Counted from the stretch's first letter, positions 11,826-22,903 are shown. The stretch: 64,000 nt of DNA from Pollenia angustigena (GCA_930367215.1 OV884060.1:178633253-178697252); one strand, 5' to 3'. Numbers and translations are program-made. Notes: a model not told the origin generated them from the sequence alone.

Positions 11826-13980
11826 AGCATTTAACCCGCTACTTCGTTAGCGTTTCCTTTTCCTTCGTGGACATATTTGTATGTCAAAGCTTATTTTTCT
11901 AGGTTTAAATTTGTTTAAATTCTAGCATTTAACCCGCTACTTTGTAATCAGGCCTTTTCTTTCATGAACATACATATGTATTTATATTCCAAAGTATATG
12001 TAAATAAGTTAAAGCAAAATAGTTCCAAGATTTTTTATATAATAGGTTGATATTGACACAGGACTTTGCACCTATAATTTTGTGCTTTTAAGTTCAATAT
12101 ATGAAATTCAAATTCGCCAATTGAGCAAAAAAAATGTTTGGTTTATAATGAACCGAAAAATGTGTTTTATTATCCCATATTGCCCATAAGATATAGTCCC
12201 TTGGGAATATTAGCGAATATTTAAAAAAAGTGCCAGTTTAAATCGAAAAAGTACCAAAAAGATCCACTTACAGATTGTCATTCACTCAAGACCTTGCATG
12301 TTTAATTTCATGTTTCTATGTCCAATACTAATGGAAATTCAAAAAGTACCAATCAAAGAACATAAAAGTACCAAAAAGTTCATTCTTATAGATTCTCATC
12401 CACCCCGGACATTGCATATTGAATTTTGTGTTTCTAGGTCCAATACTAAAGGAAATTCAAAAAGTACCAGTTAAAGAACAAAAAAGTACCAAAAACTTCC
12501 CTCTTATAGAATCTTATCCACTTAGGGCATAGTATCTTCAATTTTATGTTTCTAAGTCCAATAATAACGGATATTCAAAAAGTACCAGTTTAATAACTAA
12601 GAAGTACCAATAAGCGCTTTTAGAGATTCTCATTCACTCAGGACCATGCAGGTTTAATTTTATATTCATTAGACCAACATTAGCGAAAATTTAAAAAAAA
12701 GTACCAGTTAAAAAACGAAAAAGTACCAAAAAAATCTGTCGTACAGATTGTCATTCACTCAAGACCTTCCATGTTTAATTTTATGTTTCTAGGTCCAATA
12801 CTAACGGAAATTGAAAAAGTACCAGCTAACGAATAAAAAAGTACCAATAAGATCCCACTAAAAGATTCTTATTTACACAGGATCGTGCATGTTTAATTTT
12901 ATGTTTCTAGGTCCAATACTGACGGAAATTCAAAAAGTACCGGTAAATGAACAAAAAAGTACAAAAACTTCCCTCTTATGGATTCTTATCTACTCAGGAC
13001 CTTGCATGTTTAATTTAATCTTTCTAGGTCCAATACCAACGGAAATTCAAAAAGTACCAATCAAAGAATAAAAAAGTACCAAAAAGTTCATTCTTATAGA
13101 TTCTCATCCACCCAGGACATTACATATTGAATTTTATGTTTCTTAGTCCAATACTAAAGGAAATTCAAAAAGTACCAGTTAAGGAACAAAAAAGTACCAA
13201 AAAGTTCCGTCATAGATTCTTATCCACTCAGGACATTGCATTGATTATTATCCACTCAGGACATTGCATGTTGAATCTTATGTTTTTAGGTCCAACATAA
13301 ACGATAATTTTAAATATACCAAAAAGTTAAGTAAAATATCAAATTGCCTGTATATCCCCTTTTTGGTACTATTTCTCCCCCCATTAAAGTATAAAAAATT
13401 TCAGTATTATAGTGGCAGCCCATAATATAGTACGAATATTTCAATGAATGGAGAAAAATGTTTTTTAAAAAAAGTACCAAAAATAGTTACGATTTTTACA
13501 CCTTAAATGTTCGAATTTCGAAAAAGTACCAAATTTATATTCGTATTTTTTTGATAAGTTTCGAATGTGGTATTAACTTTGTTTCAATGTTTATTGGTTC
13601 AAAAGATAAATGGGGGGTCAAAAAAGTACTAAAATTAAGATTTTACCCATTTACTCCCAAATAGGGCCGAATTTCAAAAAAGTACCAGACACCTGTCCGC
13701 TTATTTTTCTAAAGAACAACGATAAGTATTAAATTTTTTTTGTATCTCTTTTAGTTTTCGAGACATAAGGTTACCGTATTTTCCCGTTTTTACCCTTTTT
13801 TACCCCTTAAACATTTGAATTACCAAAAATCCCGTCTTAGTGGATCGATTTGGAGTGTGACCAAACTCTGGTCCAAATTTCAAGTATTTAGCTTCAGGCT
13901 GTGTGGGCTGTGGGCTGTGCGATGATGAATCAGTGAGTGAGTCAGTCAGTAACGTTACAATTTTATATACATATATAGAT
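11826..13980 (+). repeat. Dispersed repeat R1 (CATTTAACCCGCTAC head), copy II
   Basis: The head motif CATTTAACCCGCTAC occurs twice (11828 and 11928). The body holds a tandem array, and the tail has GGGCTGTGCGATGATGAAT and CAGTGAGTGAGTCAGTCAG before a TATATA-rich end. The same head and tail frame a shorter copy at 61341-62045, and the head begins the truncated copy at 1-1062. A central tandem array with a TA-rich 3' end is reminiscent of Helitron/Helentron-type non-autonomous elements; that placement is only a guess. Confidence 0.6.
12236..13300 (+). repeat. Tandem array of ~118-bp AAGTACCA-rich monomers
   Basis: About nine diverged monomers, each with a CACTCAGGACATTGCATG-like start, a TTTATGTTTCTAGGTCC middle and paired AAAAAGTACCA motifs. 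Start-to-start spacing of the CACTCAGGAC motif is about 117-120 bp. The last two monomers are truncated (duplicated starts near 13225 and 13250). Confidence 0.8.
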
Positions 13981-14303
13981 TTAATATTTTGTAAATATAG
14001 ATAAATGAAATAAATAAATTTTTGCTATGTTTTTATGAAAATGTATTTTTTCTTATGAATTTATTTTCAAATGATAAATAGGTATATTTCAGCCCATTTG
14101 CTGAAACAAATAGAATAAAACTTAACTTTATCATAAATAGAATTTATTGCTAAAAATTTAAATTTTTGAACCAATTAAGCAACAAATTGTCTCTGATTTG
14201 TAAAATTTAAATATTTGACGATTTTGTTAAATGTTTGTGACGAATTTTGTTAAAACTTTTGACGATTTAAAAAACAAAAAAGCCCAACAACCCTGTAAAC
14301 GGA

Positions 14304-14741
14304 GTACACCTTAGAATTGCTCTCTCATCTCTCTTTCTCCTAATTTTGGTGTAAATAATTTTGTACATACTGTACATAAAGAATGAAATACATGTATATT
14401 ATATGATTCCTGCTGTACATTATACACGACTATGGGTACAGCAGGCAGTTTTAGTTTGACTTTCGCAAAATACACGTTGTGTTTTAATACGAGCATAAAA
14501 CAAGCGGCATTTTATTGTGTTAATAAATTAATACCTACTCTGCTGAGAATAATGAATAGCAACGATGTAATTACATACATACATACTTACATATGTATAT
14601 TTAATTTTTCTTTAACAAAATTTTTAAAATAAAAATGTACATACATATTTATACATATCTACATATGTATATATGTATTGCATATGTACATACATACTTA
14701 CGTACCTACATATTTTTTTTTCTTGTCCATAGTCGTTTCAG
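14304..14741 (+). promoter_or_regulatory. Gene 1 upstream region, microsatellite and candidate leader exon
   Basis: Contains TACATA/ACATATG microsatellite runs (14570-14720). A TTTCAG acceptor at 14736-14741 is followed by codons (from 14742) that align without gaps to the N-terminus of gene 2 (SNKEIANQIS against SNKDVFDGVT), so this exon probably starts at 14742 rather than at the ATG. A possible tiny leader is ATG-AAT-AGC-AAC-GAT before a GT at 14566; this is speculation. No TATA box could be singled out in such AT-rich sequence. Confidence 0.4.
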
Positions 14742-14777
14742 AACTGTAGTAACAAAGAAATTGCTAATCAGATTTCT

Positions 14778-15480
14778 ATGGGCAAATTAGTGTTGCGTGA
14801 AGCAAATAACAAAATTCGTGTCTGGACTGTTTTCGCTAAAATTGATGATCTAAACGGCGTTGAAGTTAGCGGTTACGTCTGTTGCCGTATGTGTAGAAGA
14901 GTTTTTACGTTTAGCAAACCCTCATGTTCATCAAATTTAGTAAAACATAGATGTTATACTTTGAAATTTATGAATAAACCTGAATTAAATAAACCAGAGA
15001 GTCCAGTTGAAACAGTGGTACAACCAGATGTGCCAAAACTAGAAACTTTCAACATTTTCTTTAACACTGATGATGCCGAAATTGACAGTGAATGTTTTTT
15101 AATGAGTTTGTTAACAAAGTGTGTTAGAAAGAATTCCAGTTTTTATGATCTAATACACGACAGCGATTTCAAGTCAGTTTTAAACGAGTTTGTATCGTAT
15201 GGAGCAAAATTTGGTAATAACATAAATATTGATCAATTGCTGCCGACTCCAGATGCAGTTGCACAAAACATAAACCAAATTTATGGGCAATGCCTGGAAA
15301 GAGTGAAATTAGAAATCGATTTGATCAAAGAAAATGGTTTTAGCTTAGCTGTAGATATTTGTGAAAACAATTTTTCGCGGAAAACGTATATTGCTTTAAC
15401 CTTACACTATTTGAAAGATGGAGGAATATTGAGGAGTCGATTGTTGGGAGTGAGATCAGAGGAAGGAGAAAAATGCACAA
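14778..15480 (+). CDS. Gene 1, first recognised coding exon: Hermes-like hAT transposase, N-terminal part (domesticated)
   Basis: Encodes residues 1-234 of a spliced 618-residue protein. Residues 16-60 form a BED zinc finger: W16, then C36-x2-C39 and H57-x-C59. Residues 105-190 resemble the Hermes intertwined/N-terminal domain (FGNNINIDQLLPTP matches the Hermes VNVEELLPSP type). The stretch SLAVDICENNF keeps the first catalytic aspartate as D193. The exon ends in TGC ACA A followed by GTGAGT at 15481, phase 1, matching the acceptor at 21749/21750. Reading through instead would add 17 unrelated residues and a stop. The ATG at 14778 is the first in frame, but homology to gene 2 extends to 14742, so an upstream leader exon is likely. 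The probable role is nuclear DNA binding rather than transposition. hAT family assignment is strong; host function is unknown. Confidence 0.85.
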
Positions 15481-16015
15481 GTGAGTATTTTTTACATATG
15501 TATTTGTATGTAAGTAGATATCGTTCCCAATAAGCATTTTGGCTGGAATTCAAGTGGAATTACATTTGAAATCCAGTCACAATTTCCAGTGTTGAATTAC
15601 AGTTGAATTCATAGCGAATCCAGCAAAATTAACCATTGAATTACAGTCGAACAAAACAGTACCTTTACAGTGTAAATCCAGCCTTGAATAACAGTGTGAT
15701 TCTAGTTGAACCGAACCTGTTTTTACCTTTGAATTCAAGCATGGAATTTCAGTGTTATTCAAGCAATGTTACAACAGTATTTAAATACCCAGCAAAAACT
15801 TTACTTACAATCCTACTTTTAATGACTTCAAGAATTCATTACTTTGTAGCTTTATTCGCCACTTTTTGGATTATTAGTTATACATATATTAAATAATAAC
15901 TTTATTATTATATCTTAAATACCTATTCAGAAAAATTTATATTTTCATTATGACAATAAAAATGTCATTATAGTCAAAAAACATAGTTTTTTAATACAAA
16001 AACTACACTGCCCCG

Positions 16016-16082
16016 ATAGACTAGCTGGTAGAGAGCTAGTCTATCAGCACCGAGGTTGCGGGATCAACTCCCGCCAGAGACA
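16016..16082 (+). other. tRNA-like (pseudo-tRNA) segment
   Basis: GACTAGCTGGTAGAGAGCTAGTC folds as a D-arm-like hairpin with an A-box-like TAGCTGGTAGAG. GCGGGATCAACTCCCGC gives a perfect 5-bp T stem with a 7-base loop, close to the B-box consensus. The acceptor stem does not close and the anticodon arm is unclear, so a tRNA-derived SINE piece or pseudogene is more likely than a functional tRNA. A related GAGCTAGTCTATCAG string occurs at 28361. Confidence 0.45.
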
Positions 16083-16392
16083 GAAAAAAAATAAAAAATA
16101 AAAAATTAAATAAAGTAAAATAGAATAAGAAAAAAAAAAAATAAAATAATTAAAAAAAAATAAAATAATTAAAAAAAAATAAAAAAATTTTTACTTTATT
16201 GACTTTGTGTAACTATGTATATATTTTTATAAAAATTTTAAGTATGAAAAAAACATTATTTTTTAGATTATAATAGGCTTAATTATAAAGGATTACTTTT
16301 GGGACATCTCGAACAAAAATAAGTACTTTTTCTAGTAGAAAAGTAAGTAGACGGCTCGTCAAATTCTCATTATTTTTCTGCTTATTTTGTAA

Positions 16393-16745
16393 AGGCTAGA
16401 TTACACTATTATACTTTGTATTAATACATGTCAAAAACTCAAGTAATATGACAAAGTCTGATAGTGTGAATGCAATGTGTCACGAAAATGACAAGTATTA
16501 TGAAAAAAGTTTGACATCCCATACGACTTCATCGTTTTTTGAAAAATTTCTAAACAATAATACTTTTCATTGGATCAGGGTTGCATTTTATTTCATGTGT
16601 GAGTGTTTATACTTTGTGTGATGGTGTGAACACAAACTGTCATTTTACATTAGATTTTTTGACAGTCGCATCAAAACTCATTAGATTTCTATCTCACAAA
16701 GTATTGTGGAATACGTAAGACTTGTGAGATAGTGTAATCTAGGCT
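16393..16745. mobile_element. Harbinger-type MITE, TAA duplication
   Basis: Ends AGGCTAGATTACACTAT and the complement AGCCTAGATTACACTAT differ at one base. TAA flanks both sides (16390-16392, 16746-16748). The ends resemble those of other TAA-flanked elements in the window, which carry CACACTATG or TCTACACT. Confidence 0.85.
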
Positions 16746-17053
16746 TAAGCAAAGTTTTTGCTGGGTAGTGTTATAACATTATTTCAACAATAATTTTAAA
16801 ACCATTTTCTGCTACATTTTTTACCCGATTTCCTCTTGTAAAATTATATTATATTATATAAAATATTATTATATCCCAAACTGAACCGAAGTAATAGCAA
16901 AATTTGTAGAATGCTATAACTTAGTTTATAAACGAACGTTATACTATTTTTAAGACAAAATGTATTTAATATTCCAGTAATGCGCTTTGGCCTTGAAGGC
17001 TTTTTGTATTACAAGCAATAAATAAAAATAAAATATTTTATTAAATCTGTATA

Positions 17054-18339
17054 AGGGTGTTTCCAAAGTAACGGTCGTTACCGATTTTCGGAGATTTTTT
17101 AAATAAAATTCCAACCTACCCAAATATACCACGAGGATTGCTCCATTTTGAACTTACGAAAGTTCAAGAAACGGTAGCAACCGAAAGAATTCATAAAAAA
17201 TTTAATTTCAATACATTTTTTGACCATTAAAAAAGTAACGGTCATTACTTTATAAATGTGCGGTTTTCAAATGTCGGAAACAAACATCATTTATTATAAA
17301 ATTTAGCACAGGATATGTCAAGTAAAATATCTGATTAAATTCTTTGAAATGCTTTGTTTAAGGAATGGATTTATTTTCAAACCAAAGAGATTAGTTACCA
17401 AAAAAAAATTCTTCATTTTCTTTCATTTCTTCCTTCATTATACAGTGAAACTTCGATATTACGAACTTCGTTATAACGAAAAACTCAATATAACGAATTT
17501 TTAGCTGAGTCCCTTGAAAAACCTTTTTATTGCAAAGTTTTTCATACAAAAATGCTCTATAGCTATAACGGAGAAATTCTGAGCTATAAAGTCTATATAG
17601 CGAAGTATTTTTTCAAAAGCCTCTATACAGGAAAATTATAATTGAGAAATACATACATATAACATTTTAAGTGTGTAAGTCATTAAAATCTCGTTATCAA
17701 AAGCCTCTACATAACGAAGTCTTGAACTACAGCCTCCATACAACGAAGTTAGAATAAAGCAAAATTAAATTTTAAACAAAACGGGGAAGTCCCTTTTAAA
17801 ACAACAAAAGTTACATAAATGTATTTGCATATGTAAAGCGCCACAAATGTAGTCAGTTTTGTTTCGGTTCTTTGCCAAATAAAAACATAATTTTTTATAT
17901 ATCTCTTAAATATTGAATTTTTATTATGTACATAGTATTTTCGTGTAAAATAGAATTTGGACAAAAAAAAAAAAAACTGTAGTTATAACGAATTTTTTTC
18001 GTATTTCTTTAAATTTCGTTATACCAAGGTTTCACAATGCATATGTATAATGAATCAATAGCTATAACGAAGTATTTTTCGATCCCCTCTAGATTCGTTA
18101 TATCGAAGTTTCACTGTAAAAAGTTAAAAGTTTTTTGTGTCTGAATTCATTTATTATGGGTAACAAAAAAAAAATATTTTTGTTAGTACCTATAATCAAA
18201 ATTAAAGTTAATCTTTCGGAAAATGACAGATACGTTTATTTTGTAATTTTTATAATATAAAAGGCAAAATAAATTCAAAATAATAATTTAATTTTTGGGC
18301 TAAGTATGTATAAGGGGTCATTTTCTGTAGAAACGCCCT
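17054..18339. mobile_element. TA-flanked element with AGGGYGTTTC ends, split by a pogo-like insertion
   Basis: Left end AGGGTGTTTCCAAAG and complement of the right end AGGGCGTTTCTACAG. TA lies at both edges (17052-17053 and 18340-18341), as for Tc1/mariner-type insertion. The inner part repeats GTAACGGTCGTTAC-like motifs near 17067 and 17235. Non-coding. Confidence 0.6.
17443..18116. mobile_element. Pogo/Tigger-like non-autonomous element
   Basis: Terminal repeats CAGTGAAACTTCGATATTAC and the near-identical complement at the right end, with TA duplications at 17441-17442 and 18117-18118. Internal copies of ATAACGAA/TTCGTTAT occur throughout. The CAGTGAAAC start and TA target are typical of the pogo branch of Tc1/mariner. 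No transposase frame. Confidence 0.85.
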
Positions 18340-18701
18340 TAAAAAACGTACATTTTGAAAATTTTATTCGCATTTTGCCAAGTTTAAAAGAGTTTCACAC
18401 GGGATGACAAACTCAGGTGGTGAAGGGTATAAAAAACATTTTCTTTCATTTTGTAAGTGATGCAACAATAATATGTATAAGAATTTGCTGCCACTTTTCT
18501 AGTGATGACACTTAAAATATCTCGGAAACTAGATTCCCAAACATGTTCATACGATTCATTCTTGTTTCACTTTGACATTTTCTTGTGTTGTTAGTGTGAT
18601 TTTATTTAAAATAGATAATATAGATTAAATACTTTTATTAAACCATTTACACCCGCTGTGCCAATTTGGGAACACTTCATTTTTTTCCAATATGTATATT
18701 A

Positions 18702-20087
18702 GCGTGGCCGTTAGTTGTATGGAGAACTTTTTTTTTTTGATTTCTTATATTCTCCCCCCCCAAATCGGTTCAGTTTTATGTAAAAAAAAATACAAAAAAA
18801 TTTCGTAGCGATAAGTTGTGTTTTAGGGGGGGCGTCCGCCCCTCAAAGTTTGCCATCAAGCCATTTATTCAAATGTAATTTGTTTGCATATGACTATCTC
18901 TTACAAACAACATTTTACAAGAACATGATATATGGCAATATTTTAGCTCTTCTAGTCAACAACATTAGCCTCGAAGAAAGTTTTTTGCTAAAATTAATAT
19001 TTAAGAAAATAATTAAGAAAATAACAACAAAATTCCAAACATTTTATATACGTTTTATATATATAAAAGAGGGATTTAATGTCAAGTGAACTAATTTTGA
19101 AATCGATGTCTTTCGATTTGGATGAAATTTGCACCACCGTTAGTCCCATTGAATAGTAGTTCAGACACAAATTTTCAACAAGATCGGTCAAAAAGTTTCT
19201 GAGTTTGGGGGGGTCAAAGTTTGAAATTTTGGCCATATAGGTGTTCTTTCACATCCATGTAACTTATTACCAATTGGGGTTAGCAAAATTTGTCTCAAGC
19301 AGCTTAGATAGCTATTTAATCAATCTTTTTAAAAAAAATTTTTTGGTTTTTTTAAAAAATTTTTTAACATATTTTTTTTATATTTAAAACTTTTTTTTTT
19401 TTTTTTGCCAAGTTGTAAATTAAAAAAAAAAAAATTTTAAAAAATTCAAAAAAAAACAAAAAAAATTTTTTTTTTAAGATTGATCAAATAGCTATCTAAG
19501 CTGCTTGGGACAAATTTTGCTAACCCCAATTGGTAATAAGTTACATGGATGTGAAAGAACACCTATATGGCCAAAATTTCAAACTTTGACCCCCCCAAAC
19601 TCAGAAACTTTTTGACCGATCTTGTTGAAAATTTGTGTCTAAACTACTATTCAATAGGACTAACGTTGGTGCAAATTTCATCCAAATCGAAAGACATCGA
19701 TTTCAAAATTAGTTCACTTGACCCTCCCTCTTTTATATAAATAAAACGTATATAAAATGTTTGGAATTTTGTTGTTATTTTCTTAATTATTTTCTTAAAT
19801 ATTAATTTTAGCAAAAAACTTTCTTCGAGGCTAATGTTGTTGACTAGAAGAGCTAAAATATTGCCATATATCATGTTCTTGTAAAATGTTGTTTTTAAGA
19901 GATAGTCATATGCAAACAAATTACATTTGAATAAATGGCTTGATGGCAAACTTTGAGGGGCGGACGCTACCCCTAAAACACAACTTATCGCTACGAATTT
20001 TTTTTGTATTTTTTTTTTTACATAAAACTGAACCGTTTTGGGGGGGGAGAATATAAGAAATCAAAAAAAAGAAAATAACGGCCACCC
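18702..20087. mobile_element. 1.39-kb foldback element with ~620-bp near-identical arms
   Basis: Arms 18702-19335 and 19473-20087 are reverse complements with few differences and are separated by a poly-T/poly-A centre. Outer ends read GCGTGGCCGTTA and GGGTGGCCGTTA, with TA on both sides. The open frames in the arms (for example 18850-19089) mirror each other and are not real genes. A truncated single arm recurs at 31648-32058. It lies in the intron of gene 1, so transcripts could fold into a long double-stranded RNA. Confidence 0.9.
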
Positions 20088-20166
20088 TAATGTATATGTT
20101 TTCAATATATGTTTGTCTTTTGAAAAATATCGACACGTAATATTTATTACTAACTGCTGTAAAAAA

Positions 20167-21336
20167 TAGGTGCGTTTTGAGTACTTTTACAGTAAAATAC
20201 AGTAAATGAGTAAACTAAAAAATTTTCTCTCACAAAAAGCTGTTGTACAAAAAAGTAAGCGAACGCAAAATTTGTAAAAATTCGTAAAATAAAGGCAACA
20301 GCTGATGGCAAATAGTTGAAGTGTTGAAACACATTGACACTTTTGACTACTTAACTCGTTTCCTTATCGGTACTCGATTAAATACTTTTTATAACACGAA
20401 CATTTTTGGAAAATACAAACAAACTATTTTATGTTATCTTTCATATTTGTTTGTTTTTTATTTTATTTGATTTTATTAATTTGTAGCGGGTTAAATTATT
20501 TAAAAGAGCATGAATAATTTTTTTGCTATTGATTACTTAAGTACCCAAATACTTCACACTTTTACAACTCTAAAAAATTAACATAATAAAATAAATTTCA
20601 AAAGTTTATATTTAGCCAAATAAATGCTTAACAAACAAGTTTAATTAATTAATATTTATTTACTTTTTGTTTTGGTTTAATTTTTATTTCAACTTTTCTT
20701 TTATTTAACAATTTTTTCACAATTTGTATGCTTTTTATTTGTTACTTCTGTTTGTTTACCTTTTAAAACATATGTTTTTTTCGTTTTAACCTTACTTTTT
20801 ACTTGTGGAAACAATGTGGCCAACGATTTTGTACTCAAATTGATAGATATTGGTGGAGGACCATTTAAAACTCGTTTACTACTTGTAGAGTTCCAGTCAA
20901 AACTCTTAAAAGGAAAAAGAAAAACTAGCTACTGGTGGAAGACCATTCAAAATTCAATTAGAGAGTATTCGTGGAGTGGAATTCAGGATTTCCAGCTTCC
21001 TATACGACGGTATAGGTCGTTCTGTGCAATCCTTGGAGCACCTCCATTTATAGAAAGCAACTGTATGTGAAGGAATAGCATACAAATCTTTTAGTCCTGG
21101 CATATAAACCTAAGGTTTTGCCATTGCAAGCATATAGTTTTTAACATACATATCTTGCACACAAATCCAAAAAAATTTCTGCAGTAAAAATTTGTAAATA
21201 CTCAGACAAGAACTGTCACTTTTCGCTCTCAATTTATGTTCTCATTTACTGCACTTTGTGTACTCGAACGCAATTTCGTAAAATGCAGTAAAGTTTAGTA
21301 AAAAATAGTAAACATTTTTGTGTTCTCGAACGCAAC
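20167..21336. mobile_element. Inverted-repeat element with GTGCGTTTTGAGTAC / GTTGCGTTCGAGAAC ends
   Basis: Both ends start with a GNTGCGTTYGAG block followed by TTTACAGTAAAAT / ACTTTACTGCATTTT-type motifs (TTTACTG repeated at both ends). Exact borders and target duplication are uncertain. An 84-codon + frame at 20816-21070 inside it shows two diverged GGTGGAAGACCATT-like repeats; I do not recognise it and do not call it a gene. Confidence 0.5.
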
Positions 21337-21428
21337 TAATATCGTAGTATTTTGTCTTCTTCTTGGTTATGAAACGGTTTATTTAAAAAATCATTTTGAT
21401 ATGCCTCTCATATTAACCTTACTGCCCG

Positions 21429-21602
21429 TCTTCAACTGACATGATTTGCTGTTATAACTTGAAGTTATAAAAGCGTTGTTATAACATTTGCATTAACAAC
21501 CGTGTTATAACATGAGAAAACTTCTAACATGATGAGTCTATACCTAACACTAACATCAATTAGTGTTAAAGTTAAGTATTTCATGTCAGTTGTAGACTTC
21601 AT
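21429..21602. mobile_element. Short MITE with GTCTTCAACTGACATGA ends
   Basis: GTCTTCAACTGACATGA on the left pairs with the complement of TTTCATGTCAGTTGTAGAC on the right. The interior has repeated GTTATAACA. It sits about 150 bp upstream of the gene 1 exon 2 acceptor. Confidence 0.6.
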
Positions 21603-21749
21603 GTTAAATTTGATTTGCTTCTATATAAAACTTTTAAATTTTGTAATGACATGCAATTGAGATTAAGTAAAATCTGTAACTGAGACTTCCAGGTTTGTTA
21701 ATCATCTACATATATATGTACAATATATCTTTTGTTTACTTTCTTTCAG

Positions 21750-22903
21750 GTCAAAATATCTACGAAAACGTTAAGCAGATTTTAAAAGAATTTAACTGCG
21801 AATTTTCTAGCAAAATTCTAATGGTAACAAATGCAAACGTGGACATCTTAGAATCACAAACTCTACCTTGTATTAGCCGCTTACTCAACAATGCAATACA
21901 ACAATCTTTAGAAGGAATTTGTGAAGTGGCAGAATTTATAAATAATTGTATTAAACTGGTAAAGTTTCTAAAAAGAGAAGAAAACGGCATATGGGATAAT
22001 TTATTGCAAAGCTTTTGTCCCTATCGTTGGATAACTATAAGAAAAATGCTGCTTTCAATTGAAAACAGCTGGAATGAAATTGAAAGATATCTAGAAGATA
22101 TAAATGAAGAAGTGCGAATTCGATCTATAACTATATTTCATTTAAAAGCTGTAACAAAAACTCTACAACCATTTGAGGAAGCCATCGAAACTTTAGAGGG
22201 GGATAATTATCCTACTTTACATTTGGTCTTGGTATATTTACATGATTTAAAAAAATTCTGTGATTTAAATGATCATGATTTTGAAGATATATACTTTGTA
22301 AGTTATTTAAAGAATAGTTTACGCGCTCACTTGGAGAAAATAGTTCAAGAAAAACTTACAATTCTACATAAATTGGCTCTGTTTCTTTATCCTCCTACAA
22401 ATAAACTTTTGCAGTTTACAAGCGATGAAAAGCAAAGTATTGAGTTCGAATGCTTGCATTTAATGCAATGCTTTCAAAACGAATTAAATCCTCTGCCAAA
22501 ACCGCACATTAAATCAGAACCTAACTATCCTGCAACTCCATCACCGAAACGGCAAAAACTATTTTCGGATTTTGTCGAACCAGAAGCACAGCATGATCCT
22601 AATGATCGTTTTATGCGGGAGCTGCAAATCTATAAATTGACGTTTGTTGAAAATAGTGAAGACTTTGATGTTTTAAGTTGGTGGGAACGGCAAAGTTATA
22701 ATTTTCCCCTACTCTATAAATTGACATGCTTCGTTTTGGCAACGCCAGCCTCTAGTAATGCATCAAAAAGATTTTTTCCAGCTGCTGCCAATTTACTTTG
22801 CGAAGTATCATATGACGAATCAAAAGAACAACGAGTAGAAAAAATTCTATTTATAAACCTGAATGTGGAACAACCAAAACTTGAAAGTGATTTTCTAAAC
22901 TAG
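21750..22903 (+). CDS. Gene 1, last exon: Hermes-like hAT protein, C-terminal two thirds
   Basis: Encodes residue 235 (split codon) to 618, ending at TAG 22901-22903. The total of 618 residues compares with about 612 for Hermes. QNIYENVKQILKEFN matches the segment after the Hermes intron-equivalent position. VTNANVD stands where Hermes has VTDRG, so the second catalytic aspartate is N262. CPYRW (324-328) keeps the conserved CPxRW motif. The C-terminal dimerisation region (WWERQSYNFPLL, about 545-610) is present, but ASSNASKRFF replaces the usual ASSxxSERxF, so the catalytic glutamate is K574. Residues 488-491 (IKSE) fit a SUMO-attachment consensus and 500-504 (PKRQK) a nuclear-localisation signal. 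An uninterrupted frame with lost catalysis points to a host-recruited gene. Confidence 0.87.

Larger units (their letters stand above)
10857..14295. mobile_element. hAT-like element with TGACGATTTT subterminal repeats
   Basis: Starts CAGGGTTGTTAG and ends with the complement CAACAACCCTG. Flanks TAAACAGA (10849-10856) and TAAACGGA (14296-14303) are an 8-bp duplication with one mismatch. TGACGATTTTT-like motifs repeat just inside both ends (10877-10935 and 14215-14270). Short + frames at 10882-11088, 11085-11309 and 11344-11550 could be transposase debris but carry no motif I can name. A large dispersed repeat fills 11826-13980. Confidence 0.82.
15786..16767. mobile_element. TACCCAGCAAAAAC terminal-repeat element
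   Basis: The left end TACCCAGCAAAAACTTT and the complement of the right end agree over 20 of 21 bases. TA at each outer edge could be the target duplication. It carries the tRNA-like segment at 16016 and the TAA-flanked MITE at 16393. No coding capacity. Confidence 0.75.
15481..21749 (+). other. Gene 1 intron (6269 bp), packed with mobile elements
   Basis: Bounded by GTGAGT at 15481 and TTCTTTCAG ending at 21749. Both borders are phase 1 and join to give an uninterrupted hAT reading frame (CTS|QNIYENV). It contains a Pol III-like segment, at least one TAA-flanked MITE, two TA-flanked elements, a 1.39-kb foldback and two further inverted-repeat elements. Bases 15536-15785 hold a degenerate GAATTACAGTTGAATTC-like repetition that I could not classify. 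Confidence 0.8.

Noticed and set aside
18850..19949. Mirrored 79- and 100-codon frames as divergent genes
   Set aside because: They are the two arms of the foldback read on opposite strands.
20816..21070. 84-codon + frame in the gene 1 intron as an extra exon
   Set aside because: Not needed for the hAT alignment (15480 joins directly to 21750), no family motif, lies within an inverted-repeat element.
14778..22903. Gene 1 as an intact active hAT transposon
   Set aside because: No matching inverted ends with 8-bp duplication around it, a long intron, and two of three catalytic residues changed.
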